A stretch of DNA of 64,000 nt from Lasioglossum baleicum (GCF_051020765.1 NC_134929.1:4056786-4120785); one strand, 5' to 3'. Shown: positions 11,383 through 23,766, counted from the stretch's first letter. The notes: generated by a model not told the origin, from the letters alone. Translations and numbers: made by a program.

Positions 11383-12636
11383 TGTAACAGACCTGCACCG
11401 GGCAGGCCTGTTACTAGCAGAACCAAGTATCAAGGCGCGCCGAGTCAAACCGAACCGGGCCGAACTAGACCGAACCGAACCGTCGCGCACCGCCGATACG
11501 TGCCCCGCGCCGCGCGACCACCGCGCCACGAAACCGATACCGATGGGACGGAGTCGACAGTTTTTCCCACGCGCGTGAGAACGTTCGAGAACATCCGCGA
11601 AGTTCAGCACCGCACCGACACCCGCATCACCGAACGATCGGCTATAAAAGCAGCCACGCAACCCCGGGAGGGCCTTCTTAGCTGAGACGAGACTCAGATC
11701 GGATCGTTCACGTTAATATTCCTGTAAGTATCCTTTCCGGTGAAGAACTACGTTGCACCAACGAGAATACGGCGTACCGCCATCTTGTCAACCTACGTCC
11801 TATTCCATGGAGACATTTCACCGGTGACGAACAACGTTCCACCGAAGCAGGGTAAGGCGTACCGCCGCCCTGAAGGGCCAAGGTGCACCACCAGCCTCCT
11901 CGTCAAGACGTACCGTCCACGAGAACGACCGACGAGCACGATGAACCATCACTCGTCGCCGTAGAACCGCCTGAGAGGACGTAAACGCACGGTGAACCAC
12001 CACGTTGAAATCCGACCGACCCGACTCAGGCAGGGAGCCCTCCTCCCTTCCCGAAAATGTCCTTTTCCCGTAGCATAGCCAGAGCACGACGTACCGTCAC
12101 TCTATTCGCCAAGGTGTACCACCAGCGAGCTTGTTAAGGCGTACCGCCGACAAGAACGAACGGCGAGCACGACGAACCGTCACTCGCCGCCGTAGAACCG
12201 CCCGAGAGGATCATGGCGTACGGCGAACCGCCACGTCGCAAATCCGAATAACCTGACTCGGGCAGGGAAGTTCCCTACCGTCCTGATTTTCCCGTTTACC
12301 TGTCTAGAAAATATATTCGCGTCGCGTCCGAGAAAGTAACGCGTTCCGTACCTGAAAACCGCGACGTGCGCGTCCGAGAAAGATACGCGTAATCGTATCC
12401 GAAAGTCGCGGTCACCGAGTAAACATTCGCGAGGAGCGAATCCTGAAAACCGCGTTCGCGAACGCGCCGGTAGCGAGCATTGTCAGTGAAATTGCCTGTG
12501 TCGTTATTTCGAAACCCGCGTATCACGTCCAGTTCCCCATCGACATTCTCCTCTCGTTTAACATCGAACTCTGGATCGGCGAGCTATAAGAACGAAGAGG
12601 AAGTCTCCGAACGTGACGACGAAACCAGGTTGTTTG
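11383..12636 (+). mobile_element. Large solo LTR (TGTAACAGACC family)
   Basis: Begins TGTAACAGACCTGCACCG, like the LTR at 60120-61136. It is flanked by AATAT on both sides (11378-11382, 12637-12641), and its removal restores the transposase reading frame. The 3' tip (GTTTG) is not the usual CA and may be mutated. A TATA-like TATAAAAG sits at about 11643. The interior is GC-rich, with an imperfect tandem duplication of about 180 bp (about 11880-12060 and 12112-12290). Open frames inside are not convincing genes. Confidence 0.72.
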
Positions 12637-13988
12637 AATATATATGCCAAGCTTGGTGTTCGAGTAGACCAAGTGTTACAAGGACATGGTACAACAAACA
12701 CTGGCAATGTCGCTAGAAGATGCTTCGAAAAACCAGCAATATTTGCAGAAACCCTGGAAATTGATGTTCAATTTGTAAAAAATATTGCGACAATATTATT
12801 AGTGTTTAAGTGTAAAAAGCCTTTAAAAATAAGAGAGCTTGAACAGTTCTGTTGGCAGACGTATTGTCTCCACTATACACTATTTCCATGGGCTCGAATC
12901 AGCCCAACGTTACATAAATTATTAAAACATGGTTGCGAAATAGCACAGCAGTTTGCATTGCCAATAGCGTACTATTTAGAGGATGCGAACGAGTCATAGC
13001 ATAAACTTTATAGGAAGAATATGATTCTTCATTCCAGACAAAATAGTCGAAAAAACAGATTGTTAGACGTTTTTAATCGAGCAGTACAGTTAACCGATCC
13101 TAAAATATCACTCATCTTAATAAAAGATCGATTACAATTCTGACGAAGAAATCAAGTTGCACCAGAGGTTAGAAACTTCGTCGATGAAAATATGTAAGTT
13201 AAAAAGATTAAGTACTCACCTTCTTCTATAAATAAGAGTATAATTATGAACAATACATACCTAATTCATATTATTATACATTACAGCTACACAGAGCCTG
13301 CAGAAAGTAATGTCAGCGATACGTCAAGTGATGACGAGATGTGAGGTGCTTCATGTGTTTCGTAACTTAAGGGGCCGGCGCGGCCGTGCAAGAGTGTGTG
13401 GGCACACGCACACATCGCTAAATTCGCATATACGTATATGCAATTACAAGGTTTACGACTTTTCGAAATTACGCTTCAGCATTGCAAGGAGTAGTTCAGA
13501 ATTGGTCAATTATGATTCCTAAAAGTCGTGGTACGGTGCCCAAAATGCATATTTTTACGTTATAGAGGAATAATTTGTAATATTCGGCGGAGACGAACAA
13601 CAATTCGGCTTGTCACAAACGACAATACAGCACCTCGACGTTCCGAAATTTTGCACTAGTAGCATGACAATCTGGTTCCGAAAAGTTTGACGGTTGGACG
13701 TTACAAATGTTCCAATAGAATATGGCTGATAATGCAGGTCGATATTATATTGTCTGTTAATTGCTGTGGAAACAATTTGGTTGTTGTTTGGTTTCTCAGG
13801 CAATTAACAGAAACATTTGGTTCTCGTCGATCGTTCTTGCTTTTGGTCACGTCAGTGTTCAATCGAATATTTGCGTGGAAACATCAGCAATCAATTAGCA
13901 ATCGGCAGCATTTAGACATTTTATATTCCTTTTTATTGATGTTATTTTTTTTATTAGTAGTAGTTATCGTTTATTTTAAGTATTCATT

Positions 13989-14580
13989 ATGTACAGTTTT
14001 AATGAAAATGAAGTGGATGAAGTGCGTGAAGTGAATATAGTAAATGAAGTGACTGACGCGTGTATGAGAGAAATTGGGAATGGGAATGAGGCAATTAGAC
14101 GAAGTAATCGTAGGAGGAGTACGGTGTGGGACCATTTTGCAAAAATTGACGGCACACAAGCAAAATGCAATATTTGCAAACGACTGTTTAAGATGAAATA
14201 CGGCAACACCAGCGGACTATCGCGACATCTAAAATACGTACATCCGACGACAGTCATCCCTTCAATAAGTACAAGTACGCATACAGCATCAACAAATTAT
14301 ACTACGTGTACTTCAGAAATCAACTGGTTAACCAAAGACTCATTGAGAGCAAAACAAATTACACGTGCAATAGCACGTATAATCGTACTGGATTTACACT
14401 CGTATAATATTGTGCAACAGAAAGGGTTCCGCGAATTATTAAGTGCCGCGGAACCGCGGTATCAAATTCCGTGTCGTACAACATTTTCTCGAAGTGTGAT
14501 ACCTGAAATGTACAAAAAAAGAAGGAAAGAGGTACAAGAGGAAATATATGCAGATATGCATAACGGTAAGAATCTATCAC

Positions 14581-14626
<46 letters not shown>

Positions 14627-17600
14627 CACGTCGTTTCTCGTTTCTTAGCGAAACGATAGCGACTCCGGGTATTTACAAGCGATACCGCCGGGCCACGTTC
14701 GGCCGCGCGAAACGTGGTCCACCCGGGACAAAAATTGTACGCAGGCTCGTCGTCTCTCGAGATCTCTTACGTAAAGTTCGGGCGCCAGGCACAGAAGATG
14801 CCACGCTAAATTCGCTATTACACATGACGAGAGACACCCATACGAGCCCGCGACAATCGATATTACGCGAAGACGAGATACGAATGGTCGCAGGATTCTA
14901 CGCGGGTCGAACACGAGGCATTCCCCGCGGCGGGAAGGTTTCTCACGCAATAAACACTCTCGTACGATCTGGGTTAACACTGTTTATTAGTCCGATGTTA
15001 CAATAACGCAGCCGGCAGCGACCGGCAGCGTTTCGAGGTTAACCGACGCGTAACAGGTGTTCGGCAACGACAACGCGTTGTACGCGCTCTTCGACCTTTC
15101 CTGGTCCTTTTCTGTACGCAGTGAATCCGGCAGCAACGTGATTTTAACGTCGGCGTTCACGATCTTCGTGTTCTACGCCCGAATTCGAATGGAATACGCG
15201 TTATTATAAGCTTCTCGTCGGCAGAACAAGTCGCGGAAATACGACGAGAGCACGTGGCGACGTCGCACCGTGGGACGACTCGAGGTTCGATTCGAAACAA
15301 CAACGACGTGCGAAGTTCGCGAAAAGAAATGTGGCTCGTCTCCGCTAACACCGTCACCGCGACTATCGAGGTCCAGATATCGCGGATCCCTACGTCCGAC
15401 CTCTGTTGAGACTATTAACGCCCGTAAAACATAATTTCTTCGCACGCCCGTGGACCGACGGGTTTCTCCCGTCCGCGAATGTGACCGAATCCGTCACAAA
15501 TACCGGCAGCTACAAAGCCACGTTGGTGATTCGACGACGCGATCGCGGACACGACACACTACCGAGCCAACACGAGAAAGATCACTTTATCGAAATGAGA
15601 ACTGACAGAAGCTTACCCAGGGCAATGATGGATGGTCTCACATTCTCGTCCCTCTGTGTCCGGCAGCTCGCTTCGCAAATACCATAGTTCTTATGCAATG
15701 ATTAAGGTTCGAAATTCGCAACTAGTTTTCGCTAAAGCCAACGAAGAAGTGATCTCTCGCGGTGTGACTCGGGAACGCGGAAGCGGAGCGTCCCCCTCTT
15801 GCCGCTCTCGTCCCCCCGCACGCAATTCGACCGATCGCTAATAGATTTTCGGACGGGGCCTAGCCCTGCGCGACGGTCCTTGGCGTCCTGCGATTCGATG
15901 ATTCTCCGGCAGCGATGTTCGTTGATTCGCCGTTTCTCTCAGAGGCGATAGACGCGAGCCAATCCGGCAACTGGCCAGGTTTCTCTCCGGATGAGGCGAC
16001 GGCGAGACAGTTGAGATCCCTGGCTTGGCATCGCATGTCCTCGACGGCGCCTCCAGGTTGTCTATCCTGGGCCACGTTGATCCCTCGCTTCCTCAGGGTC
16101 GGAGTTTTCGCCGACGCCGATCCGTTTTCCGTTTCTCGGCGGGAGAGGTGCTTCGGGTCCCCCCTTGGGGCCCGACTACAGTCCTGCAGATACGCGTCGC
16201 GCAATTGGCGCGACGCTCAAAAATATAAGTGCTCGCCCATGGGTCTCGTTCGCGCCCAGGGCGAGCGCTCGCCACGGCGCCTCTCGCGTATTAGGCTGCC
16301 AGAGGGTGACCCGGTCTTCCGATAATCGGTATTGGGTGACGTTGGCAAAACTGCCACGTCACAATATATATATATACACGTATATATATATATTACTTAT
16401 TACTTGTTATTACGTACACTTTCCTTCTTACTATTATAACAAAATTGTATATTATTTACAGGCACTACTGTATTTGCCCTTACAACAGATGGTTGGACAT
16501 CGAGAGCTGTCCAAAGTTACTTATCGTTAACGTTGCATTACACGACAACGAATTTTGAAATCCGCCGCTATATGTTAAATTTACACTATTTACCAAAATC
16601 ACATACAAGCATATACATTCAAAAAACATTGGTAAATTTATTAAGTTCCTGGGGGATAAATTCCATGGACAAAGAAATAGTTTTCACCACCGATAATGGG
16701 CGAAATTTAGTTAAAGCCATCAAACTAAACAAAAAATGGTCGCGCATTCCCTGCTTTGCACATTGCCTGCAACTAGCGATCAAGTGCACGTTGCAAAAAT
16801 TACCACAGTATAATGATATCCGCAAGAAATGCAGGGCAATGGCAACCTATTTTTCACGCTCATCCACAGCCCGGCAAAAATTTATGGAAACACAAAAATT
16901 GTTAGAACCACACCAGACACCGTTACAATTAATTCAAGAAGTAGATGTACGTTGGAATTCAACACATAATATGATGCACAGACTACTGTTACTGAGAGCA
17001 CCTTTAAATATGACGTTACTCGAAGCTAATATGCCCCAAAATTTAAATAATGATGAATGGAACACAATAGAAAAAATAGTCAACACATTAAACCCACTGG
17101 AAGAAGCAACAGATATTATGAGCGGGGAAACATATCCTACGTTATCGCAATATTTACCAATGTATACCGGATTAATGACAATACTACAAGAAGAAATAGA
17201 GCAATCAAATATGAACGCCGAAATTTGTAGAGATCTCTGCCAAGCGTTAAAGGTATTTGTGATTTTTTATTTACATACTATAATTTTACAAAGGAAAAAA
17301 GAATTTAATTAAATCTTGTAATTTTCTAAATTTTAAATTTTAGGAACGGTTCGATCTTATCGCCAAAAGTGATCCGATCATTATAGCGACGTTATTGGAC
17401 CCTCGTTTTAAAGATCGGTTTTTATCGGAAGAGATGAGGGAGCAAGCAATACAAAAATTAAAAGAGAAGATGAATTGCATCACAATCACAGACGACACTG
17501 AAAACCAAAGTATTCCGAGCACATCAAGTAAAACGAATAATTAACAATTGAAATTTACAAAATTACATAGCGATTCTCATAAGTGTGATATGTTATTATT

Positions 17601-17944
17601 TTTTAGCCACACCACAGTCGAAACTGTCTATATATTTTGAACGAAAACTTGGCAATGCAGGCAAAGGACCAGGAACGCAGGACACCATTAAAGACAGAGA
17701 AATACGCACGTATTTAAGTGCCGAAGTTGTTCCGAGTGTAACAGATATTGCAAATTGGTGGAAATGCCAAATTCAATATCCACTATTGCGTGAAGTAGCG
17801 AGAAATTATCTTGCCATTCCCGCGACGCAATGTACAAGCGAACGCTTGTTTTCGTCAGCTGGGAACATAGTAACTCCAAATCGGACCCGATTGTTATCAA
17901 CAAATATCGAGGAAATTTGTTTCCTACATTACAATTTAAAATAA
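13989..17944 (+). CDS. hAT transposase, BED-finger type, four exons, intact
   Basis: Exons 13989-14565, 16462-17252, 17344-17527 and 17607-17944 join in frame into 629 codons plus stop. All introns are GT..AG; the codons split at introns 1 and 3 read correctly. A BED zinc finger (VWDHFAKIDG, CNICKRLF, LSRHLKYVH) occupies about residues 42-85. The hAT core follows: TTDGWTSRAVQSY (first Asp), FTTDNGRNLVKA (second Asp), CFAHCLQLAIKC, and EVDVRWNSTHNMMHRL. The C-terminal dimerisation domain contains the catalytic Glu in TSERLFSSAG. Family knowledge: a cut-and-paste transposase acting in the nucleus on the element's own ends. The frame is intact although intron 1 was expanded to 1.9 kb by an LTR insertion. 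The protein may therefore still be made if that intron is spliced. Confidence 0.92.
14585..14623. repeat. (TA)n microsatellite in hAT intron 1
   Basis: A run of TA dinucleotides in the intron, continuing on the other side of the inserted LTR (16364-16390). It served as the insertion site. Confidence 0.9.
14624..16363 (+). mobile_element. Large solo LTR-like insertion (1.74 kb) in hAT intron
   Basis: Begins TGTCACGTCG and ends CTGCCACGTCACA inside the TA repeat, so the ATAT duplication is not informative. GC-rich, unlike the surrounding AT-rich intron, with a TATA-like AAAATATAAG near 16222. Open frames are present on both strands but have no recognisable domains. A solo LTR of a large gypsy-type element is the best reading; a non-LTR origin is possible. 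Confidence 0.55.
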
Positions 17945-18664
17945 AACATATATTTTTGTGATTGCTTCATTTTTTTCTTCATTTCATAATTTCCTTCTGT
18001 GTCGCCTAATATAAAGTAAATATACTAAAATTTAAAATACATGAATAAATACTAAATACGTTACACGTGTTCTCGCGTTACATTTGTTTGTGTAACAAAT
18101 TCCTTAACAAATTCATTGTCTCATTAGAATAATATACTGTTAACTGTTAATTCAATTATAGTTAATTAGTAATACATAATTTGATTATGTGGATTACATT
18201 TTTCTTGTCAAACTTTGGAAAGTAATTATGTCTATTCTTTATATACAATAAATATTAATATCATTAGTATCATTGATTATAATGTATACTGTATATGTAC
18301 AAATGTCAAGTGTACATAGATTGTATATCGATATCGATGTAGATATTATGTAGGTAGTTAGGTTAGAATGGTTAGATCGTTTCGACGTGTCAAAGTCGAA
18401 GTCAAAGACGCTGTGCCGCGCGCCGCGCTGTCTACCGTCTCTTTTTGTTGATAATCTCGATACGTTCGTATGATGTAGTCGGATAGCTTCGGGGTCCCGA
18501 ACAGACAGAGGAAGCAGGATACTTTCAGGAACCCGAAAGGGACATAGGTAGCCGGATACTTTCGGGAAACCGAAGCGTATCATACGTTCGGGAGCCCGAC
18601 AGTTCTCGCCCGAAAATTCCCGACCCGACCCGAACCCGAGATTTCGGGTTCTCGCACAAGCCTG
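17945..18664. other. hAT 3' non-coding region
   Basis: AT-rich to about 18360, then GC-rich. Around 18480-18665 the words CCCGA / TTTCGGG recur. The stretch ends CGGGTTCTCGCACAAGCCTG right at the inner edge of the terminal repeat, which looks like one tip of another hAT-type insertion whose partner I could not find. Confidence 0.4.
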
Positions 18665-18870
18665 TCTATAACGTACAAATATGCATTTTGGGCACCGTAC
18701 CCACCGTACCACGACTTTTAGGAATCATAATTGACCAATTCTGAACTACTCCTTGCAATGCTGAAGCGTAATTTCGAAAAGTCGTAAACCTTGTAATTGC
18801 ATATACGTATATGCGAATTTAGCGATGTGTGCGTGTGCCCACACACTCTTGCACGGCCGCGCCGGCCCCC

Positions 18871-19354
18871 TTAAAACGTTCAAATACTTTATTATTATTA
18901 TTTATATTGTGTTGTATATATGAGAATACGATGTACATATTTACGTTCAAATTAGTATGTCATAAAATCATTTCAACGAAAACATGATTTCATTAATTTC
19001 TTGTCACAAAAATCGATTTTTTGAAAAAACCAGAAGTCGTAGACAAATTTTGAGACCAGATTTGAAATCAGCGTGAAAAAATCTACGGGAAATAATATAT
19101 AGCAAAAATTAAAAAAAATTTTCTCTGCCCGTGGTAACGCAGAAACCACATTTTCTGGAAATTGTGAAAGTTTAACGAACTTTCTCAAGGTTAAAAACCG
19201 TTCGTACCGTAATCTCCCTATTTTCCCCATATTCTGCAAAGTCTCAGCTTTAATTTAAAAAAAAATTCTTCGCTCTACCTCATTCCTATCGAAAGTTATT
19301 CCTTTTTGAAGCGAGGTAAGTCACTTTTCCTCTTGTTCCACTTTACTCACTGTG
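18871..19354. mobile_element. Right end of the second Transib family element
   Basis: Matches, with divergence, the foldback arm at 7437-8145 in the same orientation and 6988-7434 in reverse. It ends TTTACTCACTGTG at 19354. The flank is AGCCG (19355-19359), where the related repeat at 34288 reads CGGCG on the other strand. It probably marks the 3' end of the element that carried the pseudogene at 8448-13344. Confidence 0.65.
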
Positions 19355-19405
19355 AGCCGTAGGGCGGCGATGATTGATCTCGGCTCGGATATATCGGTGT
19401 GAACA
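19355..19405. repeat. Fragment of a repeat split by copia (left part)
   Basis: The sequence GGCGGCGATGATTGATCTCG and onward is the reverse complement of 34237-34287. The same repeat resumes after the copia element at 24012, so the copia insertion split one copy. Confidence 0.8.
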
Positions 19406-19650
19406 TGTTAGATCGGTATAACAGTTGGCAACGTAGTTCCATTTCTAGTCACTACTGGCGCTACATTCACCATTGGCGTTCCGCCGCTATCGATCGCACT
19501 CTCGTCGATCTCAGACACGCGATCTCGTAACGTATACTTGTATCTCCGGATATCTCTTTTATAATAAAACTATTGTGAGTGTGTAAAGCGACGCCCTGCG
19601 TACAGTTAATTTCTGCTCCTATCGAAACCACGATCCTAGCCTCCTTAACA
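19406..19650 (+). repeat. copia 5' LTR
   Basis: Starts TGTTAGATCGG, ends CTCCTTAACA. I found no difference from the 3' LTR on reading both through. Confidence 0.93.
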
Positions 19651-19666
19651 GGTTATGGGCCCAGAG
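19651..19666 (+). promoter_or_regulatory. copia primer-binding site
   Basis: GGTTATGGGCCCAGAG directly after the 5' LTR. Family knowledge: copia elements prime reverse transcription with a half molecule of initiator tRNA-Met, whose complement reads TTATGGGCCCAG. Confidence 0.8.
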
Positions 19667-19880
19667 CATAAAGAACAAAATTAACGAAATACGCAACTTA
19701 ACCTATACGGCCACGAGGCGCGCAAAATTGCACAAGTGACGCTAGAGATCGATCGAAGATCTGTTTTCGCTCGTAGTTCCGTGCATTAATAAAAGAACAT
19801 AAATCGTCGCGAACGCGTATACACGTGCTAACGAATAATAAAGTGACGCCGTGTCGCCAGTGAACGATCGAACAAGAAAA

Positions 19881-20952
19881 ATGGCATTTTCGAACACCGT
19901 GCGGTTAGAAGTGCTAACGCGTGAAAACTACGATACTTGGAAAATTCAAGCACGAGCCGTCTTAATGAAAAATGATCTTTGGGAATACGTGTGCGGCGAA
20001 AGCGTGCCTCCTGTCGTGGGTGGAGAAGGCGACGCCCTCCGAGCATCGCAACAAGCGCACAAAGCATGGCTGAAACAAGATGGAAAGGCTATGTCGGATC
20101 TGATACTTTCGATAAATCCATCCGAATTAAAACAGATTCGCGGCTGCAACACATCAAGAGAAGTGTGGGAAAAATTGGAGTCCGTCTACGCTTCGAAAGG
20201 ACCTGCACGTAAAGCAACATTACTCAAAAAAATTAACCCTGCACAAAATGCAGGAAGGCGGGGATATTCGAGAACATACGACTGTATTCTTCGACGTTGT
20301 CGATAAATTGGAAGCCATGGGCATAAACATTAATGGTGAGTTACTTTCAATGATGCTATTATATAGTTTGCCAGACAGCTTCGACAATTTCCGATGCGCG
20401 ATCGAGACGCGCGACGATCTACCGGATGCTGAATCGCTACGGGTAAAAATAATCGAGGAAAGCGACGCACGAAAGCAAAAGACGACTGGAAACGAATCCA
20501 ACGCCATGTTCGTCAAGCATTACCGACACAGAGGAAAACCATCGAGAAATGCAGAGGAAATCCACCGAAAAACCAATGGAAAACCGAACGAAGGTAAACA
20601 ATCACTTCATCCTGTTAAATATAAGTGCGGATATTGTAGAAAGGTAGGACACAAGACTGCAGACTGTTGGAAGAAGAAGTCGACCAATCCAAGGGGAGAT
20701 CCTGACGATGAAACGTATCTCGCAACTACACTCAACGATGAGTCAGCACAGCTCTCCAGCACCGTATTGGACAAGAATCATTGGTGTCTGGATAGCGGAT
20801 GCACATCTCACTTATGCAACGACAAAGGTTTGTTCACGAACCCGGAGGAGACACGCAGCGGATTGAGACTGGCCAGTAACGCGACAGCTCAAATAACCGC
20901 AAAAGGCGACGTGAACATCATGACATCGGATGGCAATCAAGGGGAAAACTTA
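19881..20952 (+). pseudogene. copia Gag and protease region, frameshifted
   Basis: Starts at ATG 19881 (MAFSNTVRLEVLTRENY), a UBN2-type copia Gag. At about 20224-20230 the run CTCAAAAAAATTAA holds seven A, one too many: the frame must shift by one base to continue as LTLHKMQEGGDIREH. In the second frame Gag continues to a zinc knuckle, CGYCRKVGHKTADC. The protease follows with its active-site motif WCLDSGCTSHLC. The frame then runs out near 20950. The A-run could be a real insertion, an assembly error or polymerase slippage. Confidence 0.85.
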
Positions 20953-23702
20953 ACGGGAAATCCGAGCGATCGTCAAACCTCTTGGATGTCGTGCATACGG
21001 ACCTGTGCGGACCGATGCGAACTACATCAATTGGATGCGCGCGTTACTTCATGACATTAATCGACGATCACAGTCGATGGTGCGAGATATATTTCCTTAA
21101 GAGTAAGGACGAGGCAACAAGTAGGTTCATCGAATACAAAAACTTCGTTGAGACGCAGACCGGGCGTAAAATAAAAGCAGTTCAATCGGATAACGGAACG
21201 GAATACTGTAATAATATCTTGAACGAAATTTTCAGTAAAGCCGGGATCCGTCGACGCTTAACAACCGTTCACACACCGGAGCAGAACGGAATCGCCGAAC
21301 GCAAGAATCGTACCTTAGTTGAATCGGCGCGGTGCATGTTGATACAGTCGGGACTTCCACCTAAATTCTGGGCGGAAGCAATTGCCACCGCCAACTTTAT
21401 ACGCAACAGATGCATCACCAAAAGCCTGGACGGTAAAACCCCTCACGAAATATGGACTGGGAAAGAACCGAATATAAGATTTCTTAAAACATTCGGATGC
21501 AGGGCATACGTGCTGGACAAAACCCAAAATAAGGGGAAGTTCGATCGAAGAGGGATCGCAGGTAACTTCGTAGGATACTCGAACAAATCCAAAGCGTATC
21601 GCGTATGGATTCCGAGCGAGAACAGAATTCGAACAACAAGAGACGTGAAATTTCTGGACGAATTCGACTCCGAAGACAAGTTCCATGATATCATCACAGA
21701 AGAAACTGCAAACGGAAGATTCAGGATCATAAGCATCGGAAGCACCGAGACTACACGAAACGATGAACAGACAACACCGGAAGAGCAAACAACGCCCGCA
21801 ACCAATACAACGCCCGATCCTTCACCGAACACGGAAAATAATACAAACGACGAAAATACTTTGAGGCGCTGTCCAGGAAGACCTCGAAAGATAAAAACCG
21901 GAAAACCAGGTCGACCGGCCAAAGAATATAATACGGCAAATGTTAATCAGAGTCGGGACGAGCAGCTCGATACGGGGACAACAAACGAGGACATGCAAAC
22001 CGATGATGCCTCACAGATCGAAGAGCAAAACGCGCAGAGCGACGAAAGCGAAATAGAATGGCACGAAGCCGAATTCGCTATGCTCGCGTCAGAAATTAAT
22101 TTCTCCAACGCAATCTCTGGTCCCGACAGCGACGAATGGAAAGAGGCGATCTATTCGGAAATAAAATGCCTAGTCACAAATCGTACTTGGACTTTAGTCA
22201 AGAAACCAGACAAAGCCAAGGTCATAGGATGCAGAACGGTTCTTCGGAACAAATACAAACCGGACGGAAGCTTAGAAAGGCGGAAGGCGCGAGTTGTGGC
22301 GAAAGGATTCGCCCAACGACCAGATATAGATTTTCATGACACGTTCGCACCAGTAGCGAGAATCGAATCTCTTCGATTATTGATGGCATTAGCCGCGAAG
22401 TATGATCTTCGTGTCGCGCAACTGGATGTAACAACTGCTTACTTGAACGGCAAAATCGACACGGAAATCTATATGGATATGCCCCCACTTCTTGAAGAAA
22501 TGCTTCACAGGATCGTCCATGAAGAGGAAGACACCGACCTTATAAAAAGGGCACAAAGCATGCTAGACAAGATCCGCACAGGACACAAAGTTTGTAAACT
22601 TGTAAAGGCATTATATGGCCTGCGCCAAGCGGGCCGCTTATGGAATGAGGAACTAAACAGAATCCTTCGAAGTATCGGATTCACTCCGACAAACGCAGAT
22701 CCATGCGTGTACGTCGACAAAAGTGAAAGAACATTCATTCTAGTCTATGTCGACGATATATTGATTATCACCAATAATCAGGACAGGGAGAGACAAATTA
22801 AAAGGAAACTCTCCGAATCATTCAAGATCAAGGATCTTGGAGAAGTAAAATATTGTTTAGGATTCGAGTTTCAGCGCGAAAGGGGAACTATACGTCTTTC
22901 ACAATCCGGTTATATTCGCGACATAATTCAAAAGTTCGGGATGGAACACTGCAAGCCAACGAGTACTCCTCTCGCTGTTGGCAGCAAATTAGACGCCGTC
23001 GGAGAAAATGACGAAGAGGACGCTCACAACTTTCCCTACAGGGAACTTATGGGTGCATTAACATACTTAGCAATCGGTACGCGTCCGGATATCGCACATG
23101 CGGTAAGTGCCTTAAGCCAATTTAACAGCAAACATAAAAGGGTGCATCAGACAGCCGCAAAACGAATCCTTCGATATCTTAAAGGAAGCATCAACTGCGG
23201 ACTTCTATATAAAAAGGAAAACAAAAATCTAATTGGATTAGTAGACGCCGATTGGGGGAACTGCCCTATAGATAGGCGATCATACACAGGTTCAGCATTT
23301 ATTCTTAGCGGAGCCGCCATATGTTGGGAATCCCGCAAACAAAGGACAGTCGCATTATCATCGACGGAAGCCGAATACATGGGACTTACCGACGCTACGA
23401 AACAGGCCATATACTTAATTGGTTTCTTAAAAGAACTTGGTTTTGCAGATTTAGCTGATGTCGTAATATACAACGATAACCAAGGAGCAAGAAAACTGGC
23501 TTCAAATCCTGTGTTCCACGCAAGAACGAAGCACATCGATATCCGACACCACTTCGTTCGTCAAGCTATACTAAATCATCCAATGAAGATAGAATATATC
23601 CCAACAGAGGACATGATCGCCGACGTACTCACAAAAGCTCTCTCAGGACCAAAGCACCATAAGTGCACGAGCGAACTCGGCGTAACGCCTCTCATCAATT
23701 AG
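20953..23702 (+). pseudogene. copia integrase, reverse transcriptase and RNase H
   Basis: A long open frame (ERSSNLLDVVHTDLCGPM onward). Integrase catalytic residues are visible in LIDDHSRW, QSDNGTEYC and EQNGIAERKNRTL. The reverse transcriptase has YVDDILII, and the RNase H has VDADWGN and LSSTEAEYMG. The pre-integrase zinc domain (HHCC) that should lie between protease and integrase is missing: the sequence jumps from the protease tail to the KSERS segment and changes frame at about 20950. This looks like an internal deletion of well over 100 codons. Downstream of the junction the frame is open to the stop at 23700. An element like this would need Gag-Pol in trans. Confidence 0.88.
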
Positions 23703-23766
23703 ACAGCAATTGTATTAAAATGCAATGTCATGTACTCCCTTCAGGAATCATAACATTGAGGGAGAG

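Larger units (their letters stand above)
8448..13344 (+). pseudogene. Second Transib-like (RAG1-core-type) transposase, interrupted and decayed
   Basis: Coding pieces 8448-9184, 10849-11252, 11343-11382, 12642-13193 and 13287-13344 join in one frame of 597 codons. The two gaps at 9185 and 11383 are insertions with target duplications; those at 11253-11342 and 13194-13286 are GT..AG introns. The N-terminus carries an AT-hook (GRGRGRPSK). The first catalytic Asp lies in IGFDSSSGHANPHQHY, the second in QTLFDGKCINTIVG followed by a CPLC zinc-type pair, and the third region in GNVARRCFEKP. These match the order seen in the intact Transib at 42000-43991. In-frame stops are TAG at 9162, TAG at 12997 and TGA at 13141; the two TAGs look like former TGG. 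It once encoded a cut-and-paste transposase and is now inactive. Confidence 0.85.
13371..18870 (+). mobile_element. hAT transposon with long terminal inverted repeats
   Basis: Terminal repeats of about 190-205 bp (13371-13564, 18665-18870) begin GGGGCCGGCGCGGCCGTGC. The right copy has a small internal duplication (GGTACGGTGG). Between them lies a complete spliced hAT transposase. CTTAA abuts both ends; I could not find an exact 8-bp duplication. The element landed in the 3' part of the Transib-like element and was later hit by a solo LTR in intron 1. Confidence 0.8.

Noticed and set aside
15860..16325. Long GC-rich open frames on both strands in the 14.6-16.4 kb LTR
   Set aside because: They overlap on opposite strands, have no domain or homology I recognise, and lie in sequence bounded by LTR-like tips. 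Open frames are expected in GC-rich DNA poor in stops.
13367..18874. piggyBac origin suggested by TTAA at both ends of the 13.4-18.9 kb element
   Set aside because: The encoded transposase is unambiguously hAT (BED finger, hAT dimerisation domain). TTAA is likely part of the CTTAA coincidence.
20224..20230. Programmed +1 frameshift in copia gag
   Set aside because: The shift lies in the middle of the Gag domain, not at a gag/pol border, and a homopolymer insertion is the simpler reading.
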